From positions 1 through 64,000 of the forward strand of contig JAPSKD010000003.1 in the NCBI GenBank assembly GCA_031177865.1: a stretch of DNA of 64,000 nt, in the 5' to 3' direction. The position numbers and the translations under genes were made by a program. Of this stretch, positions 37,287 through 45,637 are shown piece by piece. Numbering within the stretch: position 1 is the stretch's first letter; every line of letters starts with the position of its first letter. A model generated the notes under the pieces. The model was not told the origin of the DNA. It did not search any database and was given only the letters and a program-made list of their open reading frames with translations. This DNA comes from Bacillus sp. (in: firmicutes) (lineage in GTDB: Bacteria > Bacillota > Bacilli > Bacillales > Cytobacillaceae).

Positions 37287-37307
37287 ATCATTTAGTTTTT
37301 TTTACCA

Positions 37308-37336
37308 TTGCACTATTCAAGGAATTGCAGTAATAT
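37308..37336 (+). promoter_or_regulatory. sigma-A promoter of the 6S-like RNA
   Basis: TTGCAC (37308-37313) and TAATAT (37331-37336) are separated by exactly 17 bp. This predicts a start at about 37343-37344, directly at the 5' strand of the RNA's closing stem. Confidence 0.65.
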
Positions 37337-37343
37337 ACTAATA

Positions 37344-37537
37344 CAAGCTGCGTTGCTCGTAGTGATAATAAAGTTTTAACCTTTAAGCTGTAAAAGGGAG
37401 TTTTACTATCGGAGCTATAATGACAAGCCTCTGTCTATAGGATATGGAGGACAAGCAGGAAGGCTTCTGCGAACACCCACTTTGAGGAGTGGTGGTTTAA
37501 AACTTTCTTATATGAGGTACGGCAAATGCGGCTATAT
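37344..37537 (+). ncRNA. ssrS: candidate 6S RNA (6S-2/BsrB-like)
   Basis: This is a non-coding gene of about 194 nt with its own promoter and a strong terminator. The ends pair: AGCTGCGTTGCTCGTA (37346-37361) with TACGGCAAATGCGGCT (37518-37533). Inside, AAAGTTTTAACC near 37370-37381 faces GGTTTAAAACTTT near 37493-37505. The apical part holds CCTC/GAGG and CCACT/AGTGG hairpins. The 5' strand AGTTTTAACCTTT resembles the pRNA-template bubble strand of Bacillus 6S RNAs (6S-1 has AGTTTTGACC, from memory). 6S RNA binds the RNA polymerase holoenzyme and templates short pRNAs. The strong pairing across the expected bubble is a caveat, and the assignment is from memory only. Confidence 0.65.
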
Positions 37538-37555
37538 AATCTAATACATTTAACT

Positions 37556-37591
37556 GCCAGCTTCGATTTGAAGCTGGCTTTTCTTTATTTT
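37556..37591 (+). terminator. terminator of the 6S-like RNA gene
   Basis: GCCAGCTTC (37556-37564) pairs perfectly with GAAGCTGGC (37570-37578), followed by TTTTCTTTATTTT on the plus strand. Confidence 0.92.
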
Positions 37592-37697
37592 ACATAATCA
37601 GACATGGCTTGGTGAAACCAAAATATCCGGATCAAGGGCGCATTCGGACAGCGTTAAACAACAACAGCACAACAATGTTTCTAAACAGCCCTCATTT

Positions 37698-38819
37698 TTA
37701 CATTTGTCCAAGTAATGTTTTTGTATCGGAGTAATGCAGACCATGAGCGTCGGCCACTGCTTCATAGGTTACGAAGCCGCCTAACGTATTGATTCCCTTC
37801 AGTAAGGCTTCATTCTCAAGGCAAGCCTGTGTAAAACCTTTATTAGCAATTTGGATGGCATAAGGGACTGTTACGTTGGTTAAAGCGATGGTTGATGTTC
37901 TTGGTACCGCTCCAGGCATATTTGCAACAGCATAATGAACCACACCATGTTTAATGTACGTTGGGTTATCGTGAGTAGTTATCCGGTCAGTTGTTTCAAA
38001 AATGCCACCTTGGTCGATGGCAATATCAACTACTACACTTCCTGGATTCATGGATTGAATCATTTCTTCCGTTACTAGTTTTGGAGCTTTTGCACCCGGA
38101 ATTAGCACGGCACCGATTACAACATCAGAACCTTTCACAGCTTCAGCTATATTATAGGGGTTCGAAATCAGGGTTGTAACATCAGATCCAAAAATATCAT
38201 CTAACTGACGAAGGCGCTCTGGATTTAAGTCAATAATCGTAACTTTTGCCCCAAGTCCGATTGCCATCTTTGCAGCATTTGTTCCTGCTACTCCGCCACC
38301 GATTATCGTAACGCTCCCTCTTTGCACACCAGGAACCCCAGAAAGTAATATTCCTTTTCCGCCATGAACTTTTTCTAAAAATTGTGCTCCAATTTGCGCA
38401 GCCATTCTTCCAGCTACTTCACTCATTGGTGTTAATAAAGGTAATGATCTATTTGGCAGCTGCACTGTTTCATAAGCTATACCAACTACTTTATTATCAA
38501 TTAAAGCCTCTGTTAATTCAGGCTCTGGAGCTAAATGTAAGTATGTAAAGAGAATTAATCCTTCACGGAAATATTGGTACTCACTTGGCAGTGGTTCTTT
38601 AACCTTCATTACCATTTCCATTGACCATGCTTCAGAAGCAGTTTCTACGATTTTTGCACCGGCAGAAGTGTAATCTTCATCCGTGAAACCTGAACCTAGT
38701 CCTGCTCCTTTTTCAATATAAACTTCGTGTCCAAATTTCAGTATATTGAAAACTCCTGCAGGTGTCATCGCAACACGATTTTCATTATTTTTTATCTCTT
38801 TAGGAATGCCGATCCGCAT
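37698..38819 (-). CDS. ald: alanine dehydrogenase
   Basis: Ald reversibly deaminates L-alanine to pyruvate with NAD; it is important for alanine use and sporulation in Bacillus. The 373-residue protein matches the family length. N-terminal [20 protein letters not shown] carries the substrate-binding Arg15 and nearby residues. It also has [10 protein letters not shown] (catalytic Lys), HLAPEPELT (catalytic His) and the Rossmann loop [19 protein letters not shown] lies upstream of the ATG. The convergent 6S-like RNA gene ends about 100 bp away. Confidence 0.97.
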   Translation of the reverse strand: MRIGIPKEIKNNENRVAMTPAGVFNILKFGHEVYIEKGAGLGSGFTDEDYTSAGAKIVETASEAWSMEMVMKVKEPLPSEYQYFREGLILFTYLHLAPEPELTEALIDNKVVGIAYETVQLPNRSLPLLTPMSEVAGRMAAQIGAQFLEKVHGGKGILLSGVPGVQRGSVTIIGGGVAGTNAAKMAIGLGAKVTIIDLNPERLRQLDDIFGSDVTTLISNPYNIAEAVKGSDVVIGAVLIPGAKAPKLVTEEMIQSMNPGSVVVDIAIDQGGIFETTDRITTHDNPTYIKHGVVHYAVANMPGAVPRTSTIALTNVTVPYAIQIANKGFTQACLENEALLKGINTLGGFVTYEAVADAHGLHYSDTKTLLGQM

Positions 38820-39042
38820 GTACTAACCCCCATTTAATATAATTCATAGTAAATAAAACATAGATGTAATTACTATATCCCATTTCCCAAGGAAAGATAA
38901 TCCATTTCTACTTTACTATGAAAACACTTCCATTTTACCAAATAATTGAAGGAATCCCAACTCTTTTATAATCTAATCAACCATATGAAAATAATCTAGT
39001 AAAAAAGCCCGGCGGGATTTACACCTGCACAGGCTATTATTT

Positions 39043-39261
39043 TTAATAATAAGGATAGTAAGGGTACGGGTAAGGTGGATAATATGGGTATGGGTATGGA
39101 TATGGATAGTAAGGATATGGTCTTATTGCAGCTCCTAGTGCTAATCCCCCTAAAAATCCAAGTGGAAACCCGAAACCAAATCCAAAACGGCGTCGACCAA
39201 ACCCGAAGCCTGGGCGTCCAAAGCCGAAGCCAAACCTCATATCATTTTGATTCATGTGCAT
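39043..39261 (-). CDS. small GF- and PY-repeat protein, possible spore coat or surface protein
   Basis: The 72-residue protein is of extreme composition. An N-terminal half is rich in Gly-Phe and Arg (FGFGFGRPGFGFGRRRFGFG). A short hydrophobic hinge (LGFLGGLALGAAI) follows, then a C-terminal half of Pro-Tyr repeats (PYPYYPYPYPYPYYP). A perfect GGAGGAG lies 8-9 nt before the ATG, so it is surely translated. Such tyrosine-rich low-complexity proteins are common among Bacillus coat or crust proteins, but I cannot name this one. No clear sporulation promoter is visible. Confidence 0.75.
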   Translation of the reverse strand: MHMNQNDMRFGFGFGRPGFGFGRRRFGFGFGFPLGFLGGLALGAAIRPYPYYPYPYPYPYYPPYPYPYYPYY

Positions 39262-39370
39262 AATCTTCTCCTCCTCATTTTATACTTCTCACACTAAAGA
39301 ATATGCACATAGAAAACTCAATTCTTGGGTTAATGTCCCTAAGTATAAAAATTAAATAGACACAAGCATA

Positions 39371-39394
39371 GAAAAACTCGCCTGATGGCGAGTT
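39371..39394 (-). terminator. terminator downstream of the 52-aa gene
   Basis: AACTCGCC (39375-39382) pairs with GGCGAGTT (39387-39394) around TGAT, followed by TTTTTC on the minus strand. Confidence 0.88.
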
Positions 39395-39401
39395 AACATT
39401 G

Positions 39402-39560
39402 CTATTCATCGTTATTTAAAATAACCTCGCTTCTGATTTGTCCTGTCTCTTGGTCGATATATCCGCTATTATACGAATCCATAATTAGCTCACTTACCTC
39501 ATTTGTCCCTTGTTCATCGTACTCAAATGAAAATGTTTTATTCGGATCCTGGTTAGACAT
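39402..39560 (-). CDS. small acidic hypothetical protein
   Basis: The 52-residue acidic protein begins SNQDPNKTFSFEYDEQG and ends SEVILNNDE, without a membrane segment. I do not recognise a family. GAAGGGAG lies 9 nt upstream of the ATG at 39560, and a perfect terminator follows the stop, so a real small gene is likely. The frame extends further upstream without a good ribosome binding site. It is divergent from the universal stress gene. Confidence 0.7.
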   Translation of the reverse strand: MSNQDPNKTFSFEYDEQGTNEVSELIMDSYNSGYIDQETGQIRSEVILNNDE

Positions 39561-39663
39561 ATGTCGAGTCTCCCTTCTATGGATAATTACCCTTTTATTT
39601 TTCGAAAAATTGAAACATTTATCCCTAGAAAATAATGTATAATTTAGGTAAGGAGGGATTACC

Positions 39664-40113
39664 ATGGGAGGAAGATATGGCCATATTTTAGTCGCAATTG
39701 ATGGTTCAAAAGAATCAGAGTGGGCCCTAGAAAAATCGATTGAAATTGCTAAAAGAAACAACGCTAAACTGTTATTAGCACATGTAATCGACACAAGGTC
39801 ATTCCTGTTAATTGATTCATATGATCCAGATATTGCCGAACGCGCAAACAAGCTTGCGATTGATATGCTGGAAAAATATCAAACCCAGGCCATAAATGCA
39901 GGAGTTACACATGTCCATTATGAAATCGAATATGGCTCTCCAAAAGTGAAAATTCCAAAGGAAATTGCTAAAAAACATGATATTGATTTAATTGTTTGCG
40001 GTGCCACTGGTATGAATGCGGTTGAAAGGTTCTTGATTGGCAGTGTTTCTGAACATATTACTCGTTACTCCCTCTGTGATGTCCTCATTGTCCGTACACA
40101 AAAAAGTTCCTAA
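39664..40113 (+). CDS. universal stress protein UspA family
   Basis: The 149-residue UspA-fold protein has HILVAIDGSKESEWALEKSI at the start. The ATP-binding motif GATGMNAVERFLIGSVSEHI (G-2x-G-9x-G-S/T) lies near residues 117-136, so it probably binds ATP. Its role is stress or energy sensing; the exact function is unknown. GGAGG lies 7 nt upstream of the ATG. A TTGAAA box and TATAAT are both visible upstream but at poor spacing. Confidence 0.9.
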   Translation: MGGRYGHILVAIDGSKESEWALEKSIEIAKRNNAKLLLAHVIDTRSFLLIDSYDPDIAERANKLAIDMLEKYQTQAINAGVTHVHYEIEYGSPKVKIPKEIAKKHDIDLIVCGATGMNAVERFLIGSVSEHITRYSLCDVLIVRTQKSS

Positions 40114-40190
40114 ATTCTATAGAATAAAATCGTGATTGCATTCTAGATGTGTTGTAAAATAAAAGAATAACTCGTCTTGGAGGCTATCAC

Positions 40191-40505
40191 ATGAAAGAAT
40201 ATTTTTCCTACGATCAAAGGCTTGGCATTTCAATTCCCAATCTAGAAATGCAATGGGCTCACTATAGTGAGGAAACACAGCAGGCAATCCTGTTTCATTG
40301 GGAAAAAATTCGAGGTTCCATTCCTGATCGGATTGCAGAACTTGAAAGTACAATTAATCAAAAACAAGCACAACTTTCTAATGAAAATAATTTTAAAAAA
40401 TCATGTGAATTAAACAGTGGGATAGCTGAACTGGCTTCCATCATTAATGATTTATGGTTGTGGTATCGAGCCAATCAAACCGTATCAGAAAAAATGCACA
40501 GTTAA
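40191..40505 (+). CDS. hypothetical protein, helical
   Basis: The 104-residue soluble protein is rich in Gln, Glu, Trp and Tyr. A long central helix (ELESTINQKQAQLSNENNF) is likely to form a coiled coil. The segment QWAHYSEETQQAILFHWEKI precedes it and a Trp-rich helix (IINDLWLWYRANQ) ends it. I do not recognise the family. CTTGGAGG lies about 7 nt upstream of the ATG. It stands alone between a Usp gene and a palindromic repeat element. Confidence 0.75.
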   Translation: MKEYFSYDQRLGISIPNLEMQWAHYSEETQQAILFHWEKIRGSIPDRIAELESTINQKQAQLSNENNFKKSCELNSGIAELASIINDLWLWYRANQTVSEKMHS

Positions 40506-40509
40506 ATAA

Positions 40510-40661
40510 GAAAAGCTCAAGCGCCCTGGTCAGCGGCGTATGGCCTGGAGCGCTCCAACTGAGATAAAGGAAACACGAAGAGCCGGAGGCGATTCGATGT
40601 TGACTTATCGTAGGGCGGAGAGCGAAGGACACTAGCCGCTAGGGCGCTAGAGCTGGACAAT
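40510..40661 (+). repeat. long palindromic intergenic element, divergent copy 3
   Basis: About 150 bp. Its ends (AAAAGCTCAAGCGCC and GGCGCTAGAGCTGGACAA) correspond to those of copies 1 and 2, but the interior differs. It contains CCTGGAGCGCTCCAACTGAG and GAGCCGGAGGCGATTCGA. No coding capacity is seen. Confidence 0.65.
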
Positions 40662-40662
40662 C

Positions 40663-40691
40663 AAAGAGCTCCCTGCTTCAGGGAGCTCTTT
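40663..40691 (-). terminator. terminator of ecsC-moaB
   Basis: AAAGAGCTCCCTG (40663-40675) and CAGGGAGCTCTTT (40679-40691) form a perfect 13-bp stem with a 3-nt loop, just after the moaB stop. The trailing tract on the minus strand is short (TTTGATTG). Confidence 0.8.
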
Positions 40692-40694
40692 ATC

Positions 40695-41207
40695 CTATAA
40701 ATCTTTTTTTATTTCTCTCACTACATGACCAATCTCCGGAAGGATTAACTTATTCATAGCAAGCTTTACAGCGCCTGTAGAGCCAGGGGTAGAAAAGACA
40801 CCTTTATTTTTTACTACACCAGCAATAGCGCGTGAAAGTATAGCTGCCGAGCCAATATCCTCTTGATAGCTCAGCATCCTGAATAATTCTCCAAATCCAA
40901 CTATTTCTTTATCTAGTATGCTTTGAACACTTTCAATCGTGACATCGCGCTTTGCTATTCCTGTCCCTCCATTTGTTAGGATGACATCAATATCTCCGCG
41001 CTCACATCCTTGTAAAATGGCCTCTTTAATAGGAGTTGCTTCATCTTTGACTATACAATAGTCAACAATGGCATGCCCGGCTTGTTCTAGTAATTCCATC
41101 ATCAGCTTGCCACTTTTATCTGTATCCTTATTTCTTGTATCACTCACGGTAATTACTTTACAATTTACAGTCTTTGGAGCTCCTTGCTTATGCTCTGTTA
41201 TACTCAT
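40695..41207 (-). CDS. moaB: MoaB, molybdopterin adenylyltransferase-like protein
   Basis: The 170-residue MoaB/MogA-fold protein belongs to molybdenum cofactor synthesis. The family signature is present: VILTNGGTGIAKRDVTIE (residues about 75-92) and the C-terminal substrate loop STPGSTGAVKLAM. No other moa genes are in the window, so its pathway partners lie elsewhere. It starts 2 nt after the ecsC stop, indicating co-transcription. Confidence 0.93.
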   Translation of the reverse strand: MSITEHKQGAPKTVNCKVITVSDTRNKDTDKSGKLMMELLEQAGHAIVDYCIVKDEATPIKEAILQGCERGDIDVILTNGGTGIAKRDVTIESVQSILDKEIVGFGELFRMLSYQEDIGSAAILSRAIAGVVKNKGVFSTPGSTGAVKLAMNKLILPEIGHVVREIKKDL

Positions 41208-41209
41208 CC

Positions 41210-42046
41210 TTAGATTTCCTCTTTCTGATTAAGATATCGCAATTGGTAATAGTTATGGGCAAATTCCGTAACTTTTCTTGTTAATTGATAATTAGTCCCT
41301 GCACCAATGGCCATACTTACGAGCGGAATACCTTGAATGAGCCTTTTTCGGAACACCGTAATGACCATAGCTTTCAGTAATTGCTGGATCGGCTGTTCCA
41401 GCCAAGTTACATCCGTAATTTCTTCATTTCCTTCATAAAAATAATTATCTCGGCTGGTTTTCATTTCATCCATCAACACCGACCATCCCTCTTTTTGTAG
41501 ACGGGGAGGTAATGTAGCGGTATGAAAAACCTTTAAAGAACTCATCATCTCGTAAGGTGTATTTACCTCAAAACCATATGTCATGGCAATTAATTGTACC
41601 GCCCTTAAATTAATTACGGCCATAGCTGGTATGTCAGTACCCAAAAGGAGCGGCCCACCTGTCCCCGCTAAGCCCCCCTGTGCAAAAGAGTATAATCGGT
41701 GCCTTGCAATTTGCTGCATGGCTATGTATTGTAACTGATCAATATCCAATTTTGTTAAATCCTCAATTTGGTGCAAATCCTTATTAAAAACACGACCTGA
41801 AGATAGGATTCTTTCCTTTGCGTCCATCTGTAATTGAGTGCCCTGAATCATCCCATGCAAATGGAACAACCAGCTATCAATAACTGAAAAAAATTGACTT
41901 TGAACTTTTTCAGGTAACAAAGAGAAAGAACGCTCTAAATATTTTTCATACGTAAGCTGTAGATCATTTGCCTCGTAGTTTAATAATTGCTTTTCCCACT
42001 CCCTAATTGCATTCAATACCTCTGTTTCCCGGTCAGTTAATGGCAT
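41210..42046 (-). CDS. ecsC: EcsC family protein
   Basis: The 278-residue protein is of the EcsC family. It contains a Gly/Ala-rich hydrophobic centre (AQGGLAGTGGPLLLGTDIPAM) and a second one near the C-terminus (IPLVSMAIGAGTNYQLT). EcsC proteins are named from the Bacillus ecsABC locus; their function is unclear and membrane association is possible. The start at 42046 follows AGGAGG by 7 nt; a TTG two codons earlier lies too close to it. It precedes moaB directly. Confidence 0.85.
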   Translation of the reverse strand: MPLTDRETEVLNAIREWEKQLLNYEANDLQLTYEKYLERSFSLLPEKVQSQFFSVIDSWLFHLHGMIQGTQLQMDAKERILSSGRVFNKDLHQIEDLTKLDIDQLQYIAMQQIARHRLYSFAQGGLAGTGGPLLLGTDIPAMAVINLRAVQLIAMTYGFEVNTPYEMMSSLKVFHTATLPPRLQKEGWSVLMDEMKTSRDNYFYEGNEEITDVTWLEQPIQQLLKAMVITVFRKRLIQGIPLVSMAIGAGTNYQLTRKVTEFAHNYYQLRYLNQKEEI

Positions 42047-42067
42047 AGGCAATCCTCCTGACTTAAT

Positions 42068-42268
42068 GTCTAGCTGCAGCGTCTAGGGGCTCGATGGAAA
42101 AAGAAAAATCGCTTTTTCCTCGGTCATAAGCCAATCCGTCAAGAAGGTTAAAGATCAACCTTCTCGCCGGCTCGTCTTATGCCTGTCGCCTCTGTGCATT
42201 AAGGAAATCTCCTTCGATTAATCCTCGCAGGAACAAGCTGGCTTGTTCCGAAGACGCTTCCGCTTTTG
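42068..42268 (-). repeat. long palindromic intergenic element, copy 4, with an extra hairpin
   Basis: Same family in the opposite orientation. The minus strand begins AAAAGCGGAAGCG and ends CTGCAGCTAGACA. Its right half is nearly identical to copy 5. Near the left end about 50 bp are unique and carry the palindrome GGAACAAGCCAGCTTGTTCC (about 42222-42241). The 314-nt ecsC-ackA gap holds this element and the ackA terminator. Confidence 0.8.
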
Positions 42269-42307
42269 GTGGCTCTCTTTCCTCAAGTATATCACAAAGA
42301 AATACAT

Positions 42308-42352
42308 AAAAAATGTAAAAAGGCAAACCGTCTCTATGACAGTTTGCCTTTA
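42308..42352 (-). terminator. terminator of ackA
   Basis: AAAGGCAAAC (42320-42329) pairs with GTTTGCCTTT (42343-42352), followed by TTTACATTTTTT on the minus strand. Confidence 0.9.
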
Positions 42353-42360
42353 TTCATAAA

Positions 42361-43548
42361 TTATTGAGCTAAACGAACAACATCTCGGGCAATCATTACT
42401 TCTTCATTTGTAGGAATAACGATTACTTTTACAGGGGAATGAGGATAGTTTATAAATCTTTCCTCACCTCTGATTTTATTTAAAGCCGGATCCCAATAAA
42501 CGCCCATAAATTCTAGACCCTTTAAGACCTTTTCACGTACTACATCACTGTTTTCACCAATACCAGCAGTAAAGATGATGGCATCTACACCATACATTCG
42601 TGAAGCATATGAACCAATATATTTATGAATACGATTGGCAAATACATCCAATGCCAATTGTGCACGTTCATTTCCTTTGCGTGCTTCAATTTCAATATCT
42701 CTTAAATCACTAGAGAAACCAGAGACACCTAACATTCCACTCTTTTTATTTAGAACATCGAGAACCTCTTCAGCCGTCTTATTTGTTTTTTCCATGATGA
42801 ATGGAATGAGTGCTGGATCAATGTTACCTGAACGTGTTCCCATCGTAACGCCTGCAAGTGGTGTAAAGCCCATAGATGTATCAATGGATTTACCACCCTC
42901 TATCGCAGCAATACTTGCTCCATTCCCTAAATGGCACGAAAGAAGGCGAAGCTGTTCAACCGGACGACCCAATAGCTCTGCAGCCCGCTGTGAAACATAT
43001 TTATGACTTGTCCCATGGAAGCCATATTTACGAATACCGTATTTCTCGTAGTATTCATATGGAAGGCTGTATAGATAAGAACTTTCTGGCATAGTTTGAT
43101 GGAATGCTGTGTCGAAAACAGCTACAGCTGGGACATTAGGAAGTACAGCTTGAAAAGCTCTAATTCCCGTTACGTTTGCAGGATTATGCAATGGAGCTAA
43201 CTCTGATAAATCTTCAATTTTCTTAAGAACTTCTTCCGTAATAAGAGCGGAATCACTAAACTCTTCTCCGCCATGCACAACACGGTGACCAATTCCTTCA
43301 ATCTCATTTAATGATTGAATGATACCTAAAGAAGTAAGCTTATCAAGCAGCATTTTTACCCCGACTGCATGGTCAGGAATATCAGTGGTTTCGGTGATTT
43401 TTTCACCGTTAACAGAAATAGTAAAGATTGAATCATTTAATCCGATTCTCTCAATGATTCCTTTCGTAATAACATCTTCACTTGGCATTTCAAATAATTG
43501 AAATTTCAATGAAGAACTTCCTGCATTAATGGCTATGATTTTAGACAT
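42361..43548 (-). CDS. ackA: acetate kinase
   Basis: AckA makes acetate and ATP from acetyl phosphate during overflow metabolism. The 395-residue protein begins [19 protein letters not shown] (phosphate-1 motif). It includes [16 protein letters not shown], the [11 protein letters not shown] phosphate-2 loop and the adenosine motif [17 protein letters not shown]. The start at 43548 follows GGAGCGG by 7 nt; the longer frame is the 5' leader. A sigma-A promoter (43654-43682) with a cre site just upstream suggests activation by CcpA, as known for B. subtilis ackA. Confidence 0.97.
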   Translation of the reverse strand: MSKIIAINAGSSSLKFQLFEMPSEDVITKGIIERIGLNDSIFTISVNGEKITETTDIPDHAVGVKMLLDKLTSLGIIQSLNEIEGIGHRVVHGGEEFSDSALITEEVLKKIEDLSELAPLHNPANVTGIRAFQAVLPNVPAVAVFDTAFHQTMPESSYLYSLPYEYYEKYGIRKYGFHGTSHKYVSQRAAELLGRPVEQLRLLSCHLGNGASIAAIEGGKSIDTSMGFTPLAGVTMGTRSGNIDPALIPFIMEKTNKTAEEVLDVLNKKSGMLGVSGFSSDLRDIEIEARKGNERAQLALDVFANRIHKYIGSYASRMYGVDAIIFTAGIGENSDVVREKVLKGLEFMGVYWDPALNKIRGEERFINYPHSPVKVIVIPTNEEVMIARDVVRLAQ

Positions 43549-43653
43549 TTCGTTTACCGCTCCTTTTATAAAAACAACATCGGTTCGGGGAAGGTCATAT
43601 CCGTACAAGGTTATTTTGCTCAAACAGACATCGTTTATTGCTTTCATCACCTC

Positions 43654-43682
43654 ATTTAATCACTGTATATATTACATTTCAA
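43654..43682 (-). promoter_or_regulatory. sigma-A promoter of ackA
   Basis: On the minus strand TTGAAA (43677-43682) and TTAAAT (43654-43659) are 17 bp apart. This predicts a leader of about 100 nt before ackA. Confidence 0.6.
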
Positions 43683-43695
43683 GGAGGAAATTGGA

Positions 43696-43709
43696 TGGAA
43701 ACGGTTACC
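43696..43709 (-). promoter_or_regulatory. cre site upstream of the ackA promoter
   Basis: The minus-strand 14-mer GGTAACCGTTTCCA has one mismatch to TGNAANCGNWWNCA. It is centred about 56 bp upstream of the predicted start site, where CcpA acts as an activator of ackA in B. subtilis. Confidence 0.6.
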
Positions 43710-43756
43710 TCCAAAATGAAAATTTATTCACATTATTCTAATTGTTCTTAACCAAT

Positions 43757-43798
43757 AAAAAAGCGATAAAACCGTCACTAATCCCGGTTTTATCGCTT
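43757..43798 (-). terminator. terminator of ytxK
   Basis: AAGCGATAAAACC (43761-43773) pairs perfectly with GGTTTTATCGCTT (43786-43798) and overlaps the end of ytxK. The minus-strand trailing tract is TTTTTATTGG. Confidence 0.88.
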
Positions 43799-44773
43799 AT
43801 TATCTTGAAACCATTTATCGATTTTCTTTAAGATATTGTCCATCTCAACTGCATTAGATAAGTTTGGCAAATTAGCAAGTAAGGCTTGTTTCGGTGCTAC
43901 TATCCCTTCACCCTTCTTTTGCAGGACTAAGATACTCTTCGCAGCATTTTTATTCTTAAACATACTGATTGGCAATTGGAGTACACCTTGAATAATGACT
44001 TCTTCTTTAAAGAAATCACGAAGTTGATGTGCTTGTTCACTTTCAAAGAGACCATTTGGAATGATAAAAAATAAATATCCTCCCGGTTTGGTGTGTCGGA
44101 CACTTTGCTCCATAAATAAATGGTGCGCATAGGAGTGGCCTTTATCCGCCTTTAATTGGTAATCTAACGCACGAACATCATTTGGATAATACCCAACAGG
44201 TAAATCAGCTATCACCGCGTCTACGGGATCAATAAATAATGGTTCCAGACTATCCTGATTAAAAAGCTCAATCGGATGTTCTTGTAAATTTGCATTTACA
44301 TAGGCAAGTTTAATTAACAAGTCATCAATATCAATTCCAATTGATTGTACATTTTTTTGCAATTGGTTTAGTACGGTTGTTAATAAATTCCCCGTTCCAA
44401 TGGCAGGGTCTAATAATCGGAAGGAAGGCTGTGTCATCAACTTATCCACTAGATAACTAAGTAACATTCCTACACTATCAGGTGTCATCTGATGGTTAGG
44501 CTGCACATTTTCTTTCATCCCCTTTAAGATTACCAGCTGATAGGCTTTACGAATTTCTTCCTTTGTAAAATTGTCTAAATCGATTTCTTTGTATTGTTTA
44601 TTAAGTCTTTTTTCCGTTATTTCACTTACTTCATCCTGAAGAATAGAGCCGTGAAATAGATTCTCACCTGTTTCGGCTAATGCCTCTAAATATGTACATG
44701 ATAATTCTTCCTGTAAAACAAGAGCAGTTTCATTGAATAGTGTGAAAAGCTGTTCGACTGGAGAGATTTTCAT
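43790..44773 (-). CDS. ytxK: YtxK, N6-adenine-type methyltransferase family protein
   Basis: The 327-residue class I SAM-dependent methyltransferase resembles the HsdM-like fold. It has the SAM-binding loop DPAIGTGNLLTTV (residues about 121-133) and a motif IV of the form ADLPVGYY in place of NPPF/Y. There is no specificity subunit or restriction gene nearby, so it is not a restriction-modification system. The target is unknown. It sits upstream of ackA on the same strand, as in B. subtilis, and is separated from tpx by a terminator. Confidence 0.88.
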   Translation of the reverse strand: MKISPVEQLFTLFNETALVLQEELSCTYLEALAETGENLFHGSILQDEVSEITEKRLNKQYKEIDLDNFTKEEIRKAYQLVILKGMKENVQPNHQMTPDSVGMLLSYLVDKLMTQPSFRLLDPAIGTGNLLTTVLNQLQKNVQSIGIDIDDLLIKLAYVNANLQEHPIELFNQDSLEPLFIDPVDAVIADLPVGYYPNDVRALDYQLKADKGHSYAHHLFMEQSVRHTKPGGYLFFIIPNGLFESEQAHQLRDFFKEEVIIQGVLQLPISMFKNKNAAKSILVLQKKGEGIVAPKQALLANLPNLSNAVEMDNILKKIDKWFQDNKR

Positions 44774-44790
44774 GCTTACACCTCCTAAAT

Positions 44791-44822
44791 AAAGAAAAAG
44801 ACCTCATCCAATAGACGAGGCC
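44791..44822 (-). terminator. terminator of tpx
   Basis: On the minus strand GGCCTCGTC and GATGAGGTC form a stem with G-T pairs and a short loop, followed by TTTTTCTTTA, after the tpx stop. Confidence 0.85.
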
Positions 44823-44839
44823 GTAATAGCCATTAATAA

Positions 44840-45340
44840 TTACTTTGCGTTTCTAGCTGCTTCAAGTACTGCTTCATAGTTAGGGTGATTTGTTGCCTCA
44901 CTTACATATTCCACATAAGTAACAGTATCTGTAGAATCTACAACAAAGACTGCGCGAGTTAATAATCTTAACTCTTGAATCGCAACACCGTATGCTTCTC
45001 CAAAAGATAGATCGCGGTGGTCTGATAATGTTTGGACATTTTCAATGCCGTTTGCTCCACACCAGCGCTTTTGTGCGAATGGTAGGTCTACGCTGATAGT
45101 TAGGATTTTAACATCTCCTAAGCTATTTGCTTCTTCATTAAAACGACGTGTTTCTGCGTCACACACGCCAGTATCTAAAGAAGGAACGGCACTAATTAAA
45201 CGAACCTGACCCTTTGTGTTTTCTAAGGTTACAGGTGTTAAATCATTTGCCAATACGCTAAAATTAGGAGCTTTGTCTCCCACCTTTACTTCGTTGCCTA
45301 GCAGAGTTACTGGATTCCCCTTAAAAGTTACGTTTGCCAT
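44840..45340 (-). CDS. tpx: thiol peroxidase
   Basis: Tpx reduces hydrogen peroxide and alkyl hydroperoxides using thioredoxin. The 166-residue atypical 2-Cys peroxiredoxin has the peroxidatic Cys60 in SLDTGVCDAETRRF and the resolving Cys94 in KRWCGANG. Thr57 and the conserved Arg (RLLTRAVFVVD) complete the site. GGAGGATG precedes the ATG. It is monocistronic, with a terminator and an upstream palindromic element. Confidence 0.96.
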   Translation of the reverse strand: MANVTFKGNPVTLLGNEVKVGDKAPNFSVLANDLTPVTLENTKGQVRLISAVPSLDTGVCDAETRRFNEEANSLGDVKILTISVDLPFAQKRWCGANGIENVQTLSDHRDLSFGEAYGVAIQELRLLTRAVFVVDSTDTVTYVEYVSEATNHPNYEAVLEAARNAK

Positions 45341-45365
45341 TTAAACATCCTCCTTTTTCGTACAA

Positions 45366-45512
45366 AGAAAAGCGTAAGCGCCTGCCTAGGGGCGACAGGC
45401 ATAAGACGAGCCGGCGAGAAGGTTGATCTTTACCTTCTTGACGGATTGGCTTATGACCGAGGAAAAAGCGATTTTTCTTTTTCCACCGAGCCCCTAGGCG
45501 CTGCAGCTAGAC
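45366..45512 (+). repeat. long palindromic intergenic element, copy 5
   Basis: About 147 bp, beginning GAAAAGCGTAAGCGCC and ending GGCGCTGCAGCTAGACAA. The left part matches copies 1 and 2; the right part (GACCGAGGAAAAAGCGATTT) matches copy 4. It is therefore a shorter form combining modules from both. The 344-nt tpx-ytfJ gap holds this element, about 120 nt with no recognisable signal, and the ytfJ terminator. Confidence 0.85.
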
Positions 45513-45637
45513 AATTCTCAAAGTCGAAATTTTAATTTGACAAAAGCGAAGTACTTTTCGCGTTCATCAAAATTATGTACAGTGTAAATATATCTTTTCA
45601 GAATTCTTTTTGCAATTATTTAAGCTTTTACTTTCAT

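Noticed and set aside
37344-37537. riboswitch or leader for ald
   Set aside because: ald is on the opposite strand and the RNA has its own terminator, so it is a separate non-coding gene.
43549-43650. N-terminal extension of acetate kinase (34 extra residues)
   Set aside because: The extension lies in the leader between the sigma-A promoter and a good GGAGCGG site; AckA proteins begin at [12 protein letters not shown].
43790-44773. restriction-modification methylase
   Set aside because: ytxK has a methyltransferase fold, but there is no specificity subunit, nuclease or foreign composition nearby; it is in its conserved core position.
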